Shown here piece by piece: positions 28,757-37,556 of a stretch of 64,000 nt of DNA. Each line of letters opens with the position of its first letter. Position 1 is the stretch's first letter. The DNA lies in assembly GCF_024748615.1 (NCBI RefSeq), contig NZ_CP087168.1, positions 4,836,001 through 4,900,000 of the forward strand, given 5' to 3'. Under the pieces are notes generated by a model. The model was not told where the DNA came from and searched no databases. It saw nothing but the letters and a program-made list of their open reading frames with translations. The position numbers and the translations under genes were made by a program. Source of the DNA: Pseudomonas sp. B21-048. Its GTDB lineage: Bacteria > Pseudomonadota > Gammaproteobacteria > Pseudomonadales > Pseudomonadaceae.

Positions 28757-29881
28757 ATGCCTCTGCTCGAAACCCCTTTCGCTCAACTCGATCTGATCCG
28801 CCAGCCAGAACAGCAGAATGAACCGTTGCAAGCGTTTGATGCCGCAGACGAATACCTGCTCACTCATCTGGCCGAGCAACAACCGGCAGCCGATACCCGA
28901 GTGCTGGTGCTCAACGACAGCTTCGGTGCTTTGGCCGCCAGCCTGGCGGGCAAGGTTCAGGTGATCAGCAGCGGCGATTCGTTTCTGGCTTTTCAGGGGC
29001 TGGAAAAAAACCTGATACGCAACGGCCAGGCGTTTGACGCAGTGCCGAAGGTGCCTGCCAGCGAAGCGTTCATCGGGCCGTTCGACCGGGTATTGATCCG
29101 GGTACCGAAAACCCTCGCCCTGCTGGAAGATCAACTGATCCGGCTACAAGGGCAACTGGCTCCCGGCGCTCAAGTGATTGCGGCGGCGATGGTGAAGCAT
29201 TTGCCACGCGCTGCGGGCGATCTGCTGGAGCGTTACATCGGCCCGGTGCAAGCCTCGCTGGCCGTGAAGAAGGCCCGGCTGTTAATCGCCACGCCCGAAG
29301 CCAAAGCGCCTGCTGTCTCCCCGTACCCGACTCGCTATCGACTCGACTCGCCTGCTATCGAACTGCTCAATCACGCCAATGTGTTCTGCCGCGAAGGGCT
29401 GGATATCGGTACGCGGGCCTTTTTGCCGCACTTGCCGAAGAACCTCGGCGCAGCGCGAGTTGCCGACCTCGGATGTGGCAACGGCGTGTTGGCGATTGCC
29501 AGTGCCCTGCAAAACCCTGAGGCCCACTACACGCTGGTGGACGAATCGTTCATGGCGGTGCAATCGGCCGCTGAAAACTGGCGCGCGGCGCTGGGTGATC
29601 GTGACGTGATCGTGCGGGCCGGCGATGGTTTGGCAGAGCAGGAACCTCAATCACTGGATGTGGTGCTGTGCAATCCGCCGTTTCACCAACAGCAAGTGGT
29701 CGGCGATTTCCTGGCCTGGCGGATGTTCCAGCAGGCGCGTGAATCGTTGATGGTGGGCGGCGCGCTGTACATCGTCGGCAACCGTCATCTGGGTTATCAC
29801 AGCAAGCTGGCGCGGTTGTTCCGCGGCGTCGAGCAAGTAGCTGCCACCCCCAAGTTCGTGATTCTCAAAGCACGTAAATAA
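28757..29881 (+). CDS. rlmG: 23S rRNA (guanine-N2) methyltransferase RlmG
   Basis: A 374-residue class I SAM methyltransferase with duplicated methyltransferase domains; only the C-terminal half (about residues 195-374) is catalytic. The SAM-binding motif is VADLGCGNGVLAIASAL (near 236) and the guanine-methylating NPPFH motif occurs in VVLCNPPFHQQ (near 308). The N-terminus (LQAFDAADEYLL) is that of E. coli RlmG, which makes m2G1835 in 23S rRNA. RsmC is the closest alternative; the overall match favours RlmG. Confidence 0.88.
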   Translation: MPLLETPFAQLDLIRQPEQQNEPLQAFDAADEYLLTHLAEQQPAADTRVLVLNDSFGALAASLAGKVQVISSGDSFLAFQGLEKNLIRNGQAFDAVPKVPASEAFIGPFDRVLIRVPKTLALLEDQLIRLQGQLAPGAQVIAAAMVKHLPRAAGDLLERYIGPVQASLAVKKARLLIATPEAKAPAVSPYPTRYRLDSPAIELLNHANVFCREGLDIGTRAFLPHLPKNLGAARVADLGCGNGVLAIASALQNPEAHYTLVDESFMAVQSAAENWRAALGDRDVIVRAGDGLAEQEPQSLDVVLCNPPFHQQQVVGDFLAWRMFQQARESLMVGGALYIVGNRHLGYHSKLARLFRGVEQVAATPKFVILKARK

Positions 29882-29893
29882 AAGCGAAAAAAA

Positions 29894-29911
29894 ACCCTCC
29901 ATCGGGAGGGT
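29894..29911 (-). terminator. terminator at the end of the cio operon
   Basis: ACCCTCC-ATC-GGGAGGGT hairpin. On the minus strand it is followed by a T8 run, so it ends the cioAB-DUF2474 transcript; for rlmG the downstream TTATAAA is weaker. Confidence 0.85.
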
Positions 29912-29947
29912 TATAAATCCGTGCCGCAAGGCGACGGGATGGGAATT

Positions 29948-30118
29948 TCAGTGGGTGCTCAAACCGGCGGCATTCATGAACATGCGCATCAGGGTGGCCA
30001 CAATGAACAGTGCCACGACGCTGCCAGCCCAGATCATCGCCAACCAGCCGAGTCGCTGCCAGAGCGGCTTTTTCTCGGCCGCTTCGATTTCCTGCAACGT
30101 AGGTTTGCCAGCCATCAT
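29948..30118 (-). CDS. DUF2474 small membrane protein of the cio operon
   Basis: A 56-codon gene read directly from the minus strand. It starts MMAGKPTLQEIEAAEKKPLW and ends AAGLSTH, with GAGGAG upstream of the first ATG. One hydrophobic helix (about residues 24-44) follows a cytoplasmic basic segment. This is the DUF2474 type of single-span protein that follows cyanide-insensitive bd oxidases, positionally analogous to CydX. It probably stabilises the CioAB complex; that role is inferred. It is separated by 54 bases from cioB. Confidence 0.85.
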   Translation of the reverse strand: MMAGKPTLQEIEAAEKKPLWQRLGWLAMIWAGSVVALFIVATLMRMFMNAAGLSTH

Positions 30119-30172
30119 CGCTTTCTCCTCTGGAATGGCGCCGGTATCAATCCAGCGCCGTAGTCGTGTGGG

Positions 30173-31180
30173 CTAGTGGTAACCATCTTCGTGGGTGACT
30201 TTGCCGCGGAACACGTAGTAGCTCCAGAAGGTGTAACCCAGGATGAACGGGATGATAAACAGCGTGCCCACCAGCATGAAGCCTTGGCTTTGCGGCGGTG
30301 CGGCGGCGTCCCAGATCGAAATCGACGGCGGCACGATGTTCGGCCACAGGCTGATACCCAAGCCGCTGTAACCGAGGAAGATCAGCACCAGGGTCAGCAG
30401 GAATGGCGTGTAATGCGCATTGCGGGCCACCGCGCGAATCAGACCGTACAGGGTCACCAGCACCAGAATCGGCACCGGCAAGAACCAGAACAGGTTCGGC
30501 AGGGTGAACCAGCGTGCAGCGATCTCGGCGTGGGCCAACGGCGTCCAGATGCTGACGATGCCAATCACCGCCAGTAACACGAAGGCCAATGGTCGCGCCA
30601 GGTCATGCATCTGCTCCTGCAATTTTCCTTCGGTTTTCATGATCAGCCAGGTGCAACCGAGCAGCGCGTAAGCCACCACCAGCGCCGCACCGCAGAACAT
30701 CGTGAACGGCGTCAGCCAGTCGAGGGAGCCACCGGCAAATTGACGATTGACCACCGGCAGCCCATCGATGAATGCACCCAACGCCACGCCCTGAAAGAAC
30801 GTTGCGGCGATCGAGCCACCGATGAATGCCTTGTCCCAGAGGTGACGCTTGTCGTCCTTGGCCTTGAAGCGAAACTCGAAGGCCACACCGCGGAAAATCA
30901 ACCCGATCAGCATAAAGATCAGCGGCAGGTACAGCGCCGAGAGCACCACCGAATAGGCCAGCGGAAAGGCGCCGAACAAGGCTGCGCCGCCCAACACCAA
31001 CCAGGTCTCGTTGCCGTCCCAGACAGGGGCGACGGTGTTCATCATGACGTCACGGTCGGTCTTGCCCTTGATGAATGGGAAGAGAATTCCGATTCCCAGG
31101 TCAAAGCCGTCCATGACCACGTACATCATGATGCCGAAGATGATGATCACGGCCCAGATCAGCGGAAGATCAATACCCAT
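30173..31180 (-). CDS. cioB: cyanide-insensitive bd-type ubiquinol oxidase subunit II (CioB)
   Basis: A 335-residue CydB-family membrane subunit with eight or nine predicted helices. The N-terminus MGIDLPLIWAVIIIFGIMMYV and the WDGNETWLVLGGAALFGAFP motif (about 50-70) are family hallmarks. It partners with CioA in a terminal oxidase that reduces O2 with quinol and resists cyanide. It starts 3 bases after cioA stops, so translation is probably coupled. A C-terminal helix ends with GKVTHEDGYH. Confidence 0.94.
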   Translation of the reverse strand: MGIDLPLIWAVIIIFGIMMYVVMDGFDLGIGILFPFIKGKTDRDVMMNTVAPVWDGNETWLVLGGAALFGAFPLAYSVVLSALYLPLIFMLIGLIFRGVAFEFRFKAKDDKRHLWDKAFIGGSIAATFFQGVALGAFIDGLPVVNRQFAGGSLDWLTPFTMFCGAALVVAYALLGCTWLIMKTEGKLQEQMHDLARPLAFVLLAVIGIVSIWTPLAHAEIAARWFTLPNLFWFLPVPILVLVTLYGLIRAVARNAHYTPFLLTLVLIFLGYSGLGISLWPNIVPPSISIWDAAAPPQSQGFMLVGTLFIIPFILGYTFWSYYVFRGKVTHEDGYH

Positions 31181-31183
31181 GAT

Positions 31184-32617
31184 TCAAATCTCCTTGTTCA
31201 GGCTGTGGTTGTGATCACCGTTGTCATCGGCTGCGGAAAGCGGACGGGCCGGTGTGCGTTGCTGGCCAGGACCACCTTCGTTGGTTCCCTTGCCTTCGTC
31301 GATCTTCGGCCCTTTGCGCACCAGGCGCATCATGTAGCCAAGACCGGCGCCGAACAGGGCGAAATACACCACAACGAACATGATCAAGGTGATGCTCATC
31401 TGCACGAAGCTGTGCCCGGAGGACGCATCTGCCGTGCGCATCAAGCCGTAGACCACCCATGGCTGACGGCCGATTTCAGTAGTGAACCAGCCGGCGAGAA
31501 TCGCAATCAGGCCGGACGGGCCCATCCACAGCGCCAGGTACAGGAACGGCCGCGAGGTATACAGCCTGTCGCGCTTGCGCAGCCACAGGCTCCACAATCC
31601 AGTGAAAATCATCAGCACGCCCAGGCCGACCATCGTCCGGAATGACCAGAAGACGATGGTCGAGTTCGGCCGGTCTTCAGGCGCGAACTCCTTGAGTGCC
31701 GGCACTTGCTTGTCCAGGCTGTGGGTCAGGATCAAGCTGCCGAGGTACGGAATTTCTACCGCGAATTTGGTCTTCTCGGCTTTCATGTCCGGCCAGCCGA
31801 ACAGGATCAGCGGGGTCGGCTCATCGCCGACGTTTTCCCAGTGGCCTTCGATCGCGGCGATTTTCGCCGGTTGATGCTTGAGCGTATTAACGCCGTGGAA
31901 GTCGCCGATAACCGCCTGAATCGGGGCAACGATCAGTGCCATCCACATCGCCATCGAGAGCATGGTGCGGATTGCCGGGTTGTCCTTGCCGCGCAGCAAG
32001 TGCCAGGCCGCCGATGAACCGACGAAGAAGGCGGTCGCCACGAACGCCGCCGTGGCCATGTGCATCAGGCGGTAAGGGAATGACGGGTTGAAAATAATCG
32101 CCAGCCAGTCCACCGGAATGACCTGGCCATTGACGATTTCGTAACCTTGCGGAGTCTGCATCCAACTGTTGGAGGCCAGAATCCAGAAGGTCGAAATAAG
32201 GGTGCCAATGGCCACCATGACCGTCGAGAAAAAGTGCAGCTTGCGCCCAACCTTGTTCCAGCCGAACAGCATGACGCCGAGGAAACCGGCCTCGAGGAAG
32301 AAAGCAGTGAGCACTTCATAGGTCAGCAATGGCCCGGTCACCGAACCGGCGAAGTCCGAGAAGCGGCTCCAGTTGGTGCCGAACTGATAGGCCATGACCA
32401 AACCGGACACCACGCCCATGCCGAAGTTGACGGCAAAGATCTTCGACCAGAAATGATACAGATCGCGGTAAGTGTCGTTGTGCGTCTTCAGCCACAAGCC
32501 TTCGAGCACCGCCAGGTAACTCGCCAGGCCAATGGTGATGGCCGGGAACAGGATGTGAAACGAAATGGTGAATGCGAACTGAATCCGGGCGAGATCAAGT
32601 GCCTCCAAACCGAACAT
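31184..32617 (-). CDS. cioA: cyanide-insensitive bd-type ubiquinol oxidase subunit I (CioA)
   Basis: A 477-residue CydA-family subunit carrying the heme and quinol sites. The heme-binding His occurs near the N-terminus (FHILFPAITIG), and the GRQPW motif is in TTEIGRQPWVVYGLMRT near residue 390. The periplasmic Q-loop is short, the feature that separates CIO enzymes from E. coli cytochrome bd-I. GGAAG lies upstream of ATG at 32617. The first gene of the cioAB operon. A perfect ANR box lies about 160 bases upstream. In P. aeruginosa cioAB responds to Anr and RoxSR; regulation here is inferred. Confidence 0.94.
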   Translation of the reverse strand: MFGLEALDLARIQFAFTISFHILFPAITIGLASYLAVLEGLWLKTHNDTYRDLYHFWSKIFAVNFGMGVVSGLVMAYQFGTNWSRFSDFAGSVTGPLLTYEVLTAFFLEAGFLGVMLFGWNKVGRKLHFFSTVMVAIGTLISTFWILASNSWMQTPQGYEIVNGQVIPVDWLAIIFNPSFPYRLMHMATAAFVATAFFVGSSAAWHLLRGKDNPAIRTMLSMAMWMALIVAPIQAVIGDFHGVNTLKHQPAKIAAIEGHWENVGDEPTPLILFGWPDMKAEKTKFAVEIPYLGSLILTHSLDKQVPALKEFAPEDRPNSTIVFWSFRTMVGLGVLMIFTGLWSLWLRKRDRLYTSRPFLYLALWMGPSGLIAILAGWFTTEIGRQPWVVYGLMRTADASSGHSFVQMSITLIMFVVVYFALFGAGLGYMMRLVRKGPKIDEGKGTNEGGPGQQRTPARPLSAADDNGDHNHSLNKEI

Positions 32618-33001
32618 AAGTCTTCCTCTGTCAGGTAATACCGGCTGAAGGCTTGCGGCCTACACCCACTGCCCCCACGGATTATGGCGAATTCGGATTC
32701 GTTCTTTTTTTACCATCATCACAACGTAGGGAATCTGGCCGTCTGGCCGCCGGAACAATTCCACGAAGGGTCTTGATCTGGATCAAGCAACGTTGAAAGA
32801 GTAGTCGCATTTTTACCGATGGACGGTGTGGTCTTTTGCCGCGTGACAGGTTGCCTCATGAGTTTGGTCATGAGCGGCGGTACATTCCCATGGCGAGGCT
32901 GCATAGATCGGTGCCTAGCTAACTAAATTTCCTCGCCTTGCAACTTCGTGTTACAGCTTGGTGATAACCTCGCCCTTCCCCTCGCCCAGACCCGCCTTCA
33001 G
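32618..33001. other. divergent intergenic region between cioA and the MFS gene
   Basis: 384 bases separating divergent genes, with a perfect FNR/ANR palindrome at 32773-32786. A T-rich stretch lies near 32700-32715. Short open frames inside do not look coding. Confidence 0.55.
32773..32786. promoter_or_regulatory. ANR/FNR box
   Basis: TTGAT-CTGG-ATCAA, an exact match to the TTGATNNNNATCAA consensus bound by ANR (FNR homolog). It is about 155 bases upstream of cioA and about 215 bases upstream of the MFS gene, so either or both may respond to low oxygen. Confidence 0.82.
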
Positions 33002-34240
33002 ATGCCCATCCAAGCGCCCCTGCTGTTACGTCATCACCGCCCGTTCATCGCGTTCTGGCTGGCTCGGGTGTTTACCGCCAGCGGTTTTCAGATGCTCACG
33101 GTGGCCATCGGCTGGAACCTGTATCAACTGACTGGCAACGTGCTCGATCTGGGGTTAGTGGGGCTGGTGGAATTTGCTCCGCGGGTATTGTTCATGCTGC
33201 ACACCGGGCATGTCGCGGACCGCTATGACCGGCGCAAGGTCGCGGCGATTTGTCAGTCCCTGCAAGCGCTGATCGCCCTGTCGCTGGCCATCGGCAGCGC
33301 GACCGACCATGTCACCCGGGAGATGATCTTCATCCTCGCATTCCTGCTCGGTGCCGCCCGCTCCTTCGAAATGCCGACGACTCAGGCACTGCTGCCGAGC
33401 ATCGTGCCCAGCGCGTTATTCCCCCGTGCCGTTGCCGCCGCCCAATCGGCCCAACAATCAGCGACCATCGTTGCCCCGGCGCTGGGCGGTCTGTTGTACG
33501 CCTTCGGCAGCGTCTGGGTGTATGGCCCGACGGTGATCCTTTACCTCATCGCTTGTGCGCTGATGCTCAACCTCCCGGCCCGGCAGACACCGCTGAACAA
33601 GGGCAAGGCCACCCTGGATTCGCTGCTGGCGGGTATCCGCTTTATTCGCAGTCGCCCGGACATTCTCGGGGCTATTTCCCTGGATCTGTTTGCTGTCCTG
33701 CTGGGTGGCGCGACCGCGCTGCTGCCGGTGTTCGCCAAAGATATTCTGCTGACCGGCCCATGGGGCTTGGGCCTGCTGCGGTCGGCACCGGCGGTGGGGG
33801 CGCTGCTGATGTCGCTGTTTCTGGCGCGATTTGCCGTGGAGCGCAACGTCGGGCGGGTGATGTTCACGGCCGTGGGTGTATTCGGCGTGGCGACCATTGC
33901 TTTCGGCCTGTCGACTTCGTTCTGGTTCTCTCTCGCCGTGCTGGTGGTGTTGGGCGCAGCGGACATGATCAGCATGGTGATCCGCGCCTCATTCGTGCAG
34001 CTGGAAACCACCGACGAAATGCGCGGCCGGGTCAGCGCTGTGAATGGCTTGTTCATCGGCGCTTCGAATCAGCTCGGCGAGTTCGAATCCGGCCTGACGG
34101 CCCACTGGTTCGGCACGGTGCCGGCAGTGGTCATGGGCGGCATCGGCACGCTGATGGTGACCGGGGCCTGGATCAAACTGTTCCCGACCCTGGCCAACCG
34201 CGACCGTATGCATGTGCCGAAGGAAGAGGTCAGGGCCTGA
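33002..34240 (+). CDS. MFS transporter (MFS_3/enterobactin-exporter-like)
   Basis: A 412-residue 12-helix permease of the major facilitator superfamily. The helix 2-3 loop motif GHVADRYDRRKVAAICQ (near residue 60-75) is the MFS signature, and helix 1 runs near 16-38. Best resemblance is to the MFS_3 group that includes EntS-like exporters. The substrate is not predictable. I prefer the ATG at 33002; a GTG at 32948 in frame is the alternative. Neither has a strong ribosome binding site. It is divergent from cioA. Confidence 0.8.
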   Translation: MPIQAPLLLRHHRPFIAFWLARVFTASGFQMLTVAIGWNLYQLTGNVLDLGLVGLVEFAPRVLFMLHTGHVADRYDRRKVAAICQSLQALIALSLAIGSATDHVTREMIFILAFLLGAARSFEMPTTQALLPSIVPSALFPRAVAAAQSAQQSATIVAPALGGLLYAFGSVWVYGPTVILYLIACALMLNLPARQTPLNKGKATLDSLLAGIRFIRSRPDILGAISLDLFAVLLGGATALLPVFAKDILLTGPWGLGLLRSAPAVGALLMSLFLARFAVERNVGRVMFTAVGVFGVATIAFGLSTSFWFSLAVLVVLGAADMISMVIRASFVQLETTDEMRGRVSAVNGLFIGASNQLGEFESGLTAHWFGTVPAVVMGGIGTLMVTGAWIKLFPTLANRDRMHVPKEEVRA

Positions 34241-34335
34241 CGTAGCTCAGGATACGGAGGTCCCGTACCTGCTTCCAAAAGACTGGAAATCAGCACAAAG
34301 CATAAATTCTCCGACCAAGTGCAATACATAGATAG

Positions 34336-34372
34336 TGCATCAAGTGTAATGTATCGCCTTACACTTGATGCA
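34336..34372. promoter_or_regulatory. 14-bp inverted repeat, candidate HigA operator
   Basis: TGCATCAAGTGTAA-9 bases-TTACACTTGATGCA is a perfect 14-bp inverted repeat whose right arm ends on the A of the higB start codon. It is typical of the operators bound by XRE antitoxins for autoregulation. Because the start codon is inside the dyad, a folded transcript could also hide it. Confidence 0.72.
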
Positions 34373-34650
34373 TGATCAAATCCTTTCAGCACAAAGGCCT
34401 TCGTGGCTTCTACGAAACAGGTTCGACTCGTGGGATTCGGGCAGATCATGCGAAACGTCTGGCTCGCATGCTGCAGTTCATGGATCGCGCAGTGGCCTCT
34501 GACGACCTCGACCTTCCGGGATGGCGATTACACCCGCTCAAGGGTGATCTGATTGAATATTGGTCACTCAGCGTTTCGGGGAACTGGCGGGTTATTTTTC
34601 GTTTTATTGGTTCGGATATCGAATTGGTCGACTATCTGGACTATCACTGA
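34372..34650 (+). CDS. higB: HigB-family toxin (RelE/ParE superfamily)
   Basis: A 92-residue HigB-type mRNA interferase of the RelE superfamily; it would cleave ribosome-bound mRNA. Family marks: MIKSFQHKGLRGFYETGS at the N-terminus, a middle HAKRLARML, PGWRLHPLKGD (near residue 50) and a C-terminal SGNWRVIFRF...VDYLDYH. The basic residues and C-terminal DYH needed for activity seem intact. There is no clear ribosome binding site before the ATG, which sits in the operator dyad. The toxin-first gene order is normal for higBA. Confidence 0.93.
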   Translation: MIKSFQHKGLRGFYETGSTRGIRADHAKRLARMLQFMDRAVASDDLDLPGWRLHPLKGDLIEYWSLSVSGNWRVIFRFIGSDIELVDYLDYH

Positions 34651-34664
34651 CAGGAGGCAGGACC

Positions 34665-34952
34665 ATGCCCATGCACAACCCGCCACACCCTGGCGAAACA
34701 CTCTTGATGGATGTATTGCCCGAGCTTGGTATCAGTGTCACCGAACTGGCCAGGCACCTTGGATTCGCCCGCCCGCATCTTTCGCGAGTGCTGCACGGCC
34801 ATGCGCCCATCAGTCCGGACCTGGCGGTACGTCTGGAGCGGGCTGGAATCGGTAAGGCCCGGATGTGGTTAGGAGTTCAGACTGACTACGATCTCTGGCA
34901 AGCGGAGCAGCGTGAGCAACCCTTCATCGAACCGATTGCTATCCACGCCTGA
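34665..34952 (+). CDS. higA: HigA-family antitoxin (XRE/VapI type)
   Basis: A 95-residue antitoxin with a helix-turn-helix of the XRE/VapI family at about residues 20-70 (ISVTELARHLGFARPHLSRVLHG, SPDLAVRLERAG). The N-terminal MHNPPHPGETL and the GKARMWLGVQTDYDLWQ segment are diagnostic for HigA. The ATG at 34665 has AGGAGG at good spacing, and starts 14 bases after higB. It should neutralise HigB and repress the operon through the upstream dyad. Confidence 0.93.
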   Translation: MPMHNPPHPGETLLMDVLPELGISVTELARHLGFARPHLSRVLHGHAPISPDLAVRLERAGIGKARMWLGVQTDYDLWQAEQREQPFIEPIAIHA

Positions 34953-34958
34953 TATTCA

Positions 34959-35510
34959 CTAGACCACCAACTCCCCCGCCACCGCCGACCGCGTGGCTTT
35001 GCCGCAGAGTTGCTCCACCAGCGTCAGCGCAAACTGCAACGCGGCGCCCGAGCCTTGGGCGGTGATGCAGTTGCCATCGACCACCACCGGTTGATCAACG
35101 AAGTTACAACCCGACAGTTGATTGCTGACCGTAGGCAGGCAAGTCATGCGTCGCTGACGCAAAACGCCAAAGGTTTGCAGCGCCAGCGCCGGAGATTCGG
35201 CAATACCGGAGAACAGGCGCCCGGCGGCGACCTGGTCCTTGATCAATTGTTGCAGGGGTTGGTGGGCCGCCAAATGCTGCGCCCCCACAGCACCGCCGGG
35301 CAGCACGATCAGGTCGAAGGATTGGGCGAGCAAATCCACCAACATCGCATCGGCGGTCAAGCGGGAGCCGCGAGCGCAGGTGAGCATGCGCCGTGCCTCG
35401 ATGCTGGCCACCACCACTTCAACCTTGGCGCGGCGCAGCACATCGATCAGGGTCACGGTTTGCAGATCGTCGATGCCCTCGGCGAGGGTAATCAGGGCTC
35501 TAAAGGTCAT
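34959..35510 (-). CDS. DJ-1/PfpI family protein lacking the catalytic cysteine
   Basis: A 183-residue member of the DJ-1/ThiJ/PfpI superfamily. The fold signature is seen in VLPGGAVGAQHL (near residues 69-80) and in the RRAKVEVVVAS and LVEQL segments. At the nucleophile elbow, where active members have a cysteine (AICAAPAV pattern), this protein reads FSGIAESPALAL, so Cys becomes Ala. The Glu that pairs with this Cys in the N-terminal motif is replaced by Gln (EGIDDLQTVT). It therefore probably lacks YajL-type deglycase/peroxide-sensing chemistry. The gene overlaps no other and converges on higA. Confidence 0.85.
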   Translation of the reverse strand: MTFRALITLAEGIDDLQTVTLIDVLRRAKVEVVVASIEARRMLTCARGSRLTADAMLVDLLAQSFDLIVLPGGAVGAQHLAAHQPLQQLIKDQVAAGRLFSGIAESPALALQTFGVLRQRRMTCLPTVSNQLSGCNFVDQPVVVDGNCITAQGSGAALQFALTLVEQLCGKATRSAVAGELVV

Positions 35511-35577
35511 GGGCGCGGTCCACAGGATAATCTTTAAAGCGTAGTCAGCTTTCCTGACCCTTGTTCGAGCCCAGCCG

Positions 35578-36033
35578 TTACTTGATGTAAAGCTGCGTCG
35601 ACAGCGTGTTGCCGGGGGCGTTGACCGAAGTGTTGCTGAAGGTGAAGGTGCCGTCCTGCTTGCCTGCCAGGTTGAAGACGTACAGATAGCCGACGGTTTT
35701 TTTCCCGGCGGAGCACTCGGTCAGGTTGCCGGTATCAAAAGCACAGACAGGGGTTCGGGTGCCGTCCACTTTAAAACCGTCCAGCGCAACATGAGGCTCG
35801 CGACCGTAACCGACCTCCAACACGTAGACCTTGATGTTCGGACCACTGTGGTCGCAGCGCGTCTGGTCCTGACCGGCCGCAATATCTTCAAATCCACAGG
35901 ATGGCGATTCGACCTTGAGCACCTTCACCTGGCTCAACGGTGGCGCCGTGGCTGCAATGGCCGTTTGCGCTCCGATGAAACAGGAGAGCAGCAATCCAAA
36001 TGCCGTAATCACACGCTTATCAATGCAATACAT
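35578..36033 (-). CDS. small exported protein of unknown function
   Basis: A 151-residue protein with a Sec signal peptide (basic start MYCIDKRV, hydrophobic ITAFGLLLSCFIGAQTAIA, cleavage about residue 28). The mature part is about 120 residues with cysteines near CGFED, RCDH, PVCAF and LTECSA, enough for two disulfides. The start at 36033 has GGGAGGGGG 5-6 bases upstream. I do not recognise a family. Likely periplasmic or secreted. Confidence 0.72.
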   Translation of the reverse strand: MYCIDKRVITAFGLLLSCFIGAQTAIAATAPPLSQVKVLKVESPSCGFEDIAAGQDQTRCDHSGPNIKVYVLEVGYGREPHVALDGFKVDGTRTPVCAFDTGNLTECSAGKKTVGYLYVFNLAGKQDGTFTFSNTSVNAPGNTLSTQLYIK

Positions 36034-36260
36034 ATCTACCCCCTCCCTCCCCCAAAAAAACAGCGCGCAGTATGGCGCAGTTCCCTTTTGTACAAAACAT
36101 CGACGACGATCGCAGCCATAAGCAGCCATAGTCCCACGCTGCTGGTATGATGCGCGGCTTTTTCCGACCCCACAGAAAATACCCAGGCGCCTGCAGCGGT
36201 CTGTGCTTTGCTGTTGAGGTCGATACATTCACGGCGCCGGGCGCGCCACGGGGAGCGGAC

Positions 36261-37556
36261 ATGCTGGAAAGGCTGTTTCAACTCAAGGCACACAATACCA
36301 ACGTGAGGACCGAAATTCTGGCGGGCGTCACGACCTTTTTGGCCATGGCCTACATTCTGTTCGTCAACCCAAGCATCCTCGGCGAGACCGGGATGGACAA
36401 AGGCGCGGTGTTCGTCGCCACCTGTCTGGCCGCCGCTATCGGCTCGGCGACCATGGGCCTGATCGCCAATTACCCGATCGCCCTGGCACCAGGCATGGGC
36501 CTGAACGCCTTCTTCACCTACACCGTGGTCCTGCACTTGGGCCACACCTGGCAAGTGGCACTGGGGGCGGTGTTCCTCTCGGCTGTGATGTTTTTCCTGC
36601 TGTCGATCTTCCGCATCCGCGAATGGATCATCAACAGCATCCCGCTGGCGCTGCGCTCGGCGATTGCCGCCGGTATCGGCCTGTTTCTGGCGCTGATCGC
36701 TCTGCATAACGCCGGCATCGTGGTCAGCAACCCGGCGACCATGGTCGGCCTCGGCGATCTGAAGCAACCGGCGCCGATTCTCGCGACCCTTGGTTTTGCC
36801 CTGATCGTTGCTCTCGAAGCGCTTGCAGTACGCGGTGCGGTGCTGATCGGTATTCTGGCGGTGACCATTGTTTCGATCCTGATGGGCTTCAGCCCGTTCG
36901 GTGGCGTGATGTCGATGCCACCGTCCCTCGCCCCGACCTTCCTGCAACTGGACATCAAAGGTGCACTGGACATCGGTCTGGTCAGCGTGATCTTCGCCTT
37001 CCTGTTCGTCGATCTGTTCGACAACTCCGGCACGCTGATCGGCGTCGCCAAGCGCGCCGGTCTGATGGGCAAGGACGGCCATATGCCGAAAATGGGCCGC
37101 GCCCTGATCGCCGACAGCACCGCGGCCATGGCCGGTTCCTTGCTGGGCACCTCGACCACCACCAGCTACATCGAATCCGCAGCCGGCGTGAGTGCCGGTG
37201 GCCGCACTGGCCTGACCGCCATCGTGGTCGCGATTCTGTTTCTGCTGGCGCTGTTTTTCTCGCCATTGGCGGCCAGTGTTCCAGCCTTCGCCACCGCACC
37301 TGCGTTGCTGTTCGTCGCCGTACTGATGACATCCGGCCTGGCCGAAATAGACTGGGACGATATTACCGTCGCCGCACCGGTCGTGGTCACCGCCCTGGCC
37401 ATGCCATTCACTTATTCCATCGCCAACGGCATCGCCTTCGGTTTCATCTCCTGGACTGCCATCAAGTTGTTGTCCGGTCGCGGCCGTGAGTTGAATTCGG
37501 CGCTGGTGATTCTGTCGATTCTGTTCGTGATCAAATTGGGTTGGTTCAACGCATGA
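36261..37556 (+). CDS. NCS2-family purine (guanine/hypoxanthine) permease
   Basis: A 431-residue membrane transporter of the AzgA-like NCS2 branch (PbuG/GhxP/AdeQ). The start at 36261 ([19 protein letters not shown]) is the typical N-terminus; the longer frame is unlikely. Signatures: [14 protein letters not shown] (TM3, near 75), [13 protein letters not shown] (near 252) and [24 protein letters not shown] (near 300), which form the substrate site. About 12-14 helices. Uptake of guanine or hypoxanthine is the likely role; adenine is possible. Its stop overlaps the trmA start by an ATGA junction, so the two genes are co-translated. Confidence 0.92.
   Translation: MLERLFQLKAHNTNVRTEILAGVTTFLAMAYILFVNPSILGETGMDKGAVFVATCLAAAIGSATMGLIANYPIALAPGMGLNAFFTYTVVLHLGHTWQVALGAVFLSAVMFFLLSIFRIREWIINSIPLALRSAIAAGIGLFLALIALHNAGIVVSNPATMVGLGDLKQPAPILATLGFALIVALEALAVRGAVLIGILAVTIVSILMGFSPFGGVMSMPPSLAPTFLQLDIKGALDIGLVSVIFAFLFVDLFDNSGTLIGVAKRAGLMGKDGHMPKMGRALIADSTAAMAGSLLGTSTTTSYIESAAGVSAGGRTGLTAIVVAILFLLALFFSPLAASVPAFATAPALLFVAVLMTSGLAEIDWDDITVAAPVVVTALAMPFTYSIANGIAFGFISWTAIKLLSGRGRELNSALVILSILFVIKLGWFNA

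Noticed and set aside
32719..32904. 61-codon minus-strand open frame upstream of cioA
   Set aside because: It overlaps the ANR box region and has low-information sequence; more likely promoter DNA.
36034..36260. Possible purine riboswitch before the NCS2 permease
   Set aside because: The region is short and no conserved purine-aptamer loops could be seen; it also holds the divergent promoter of the secreted protein gene.
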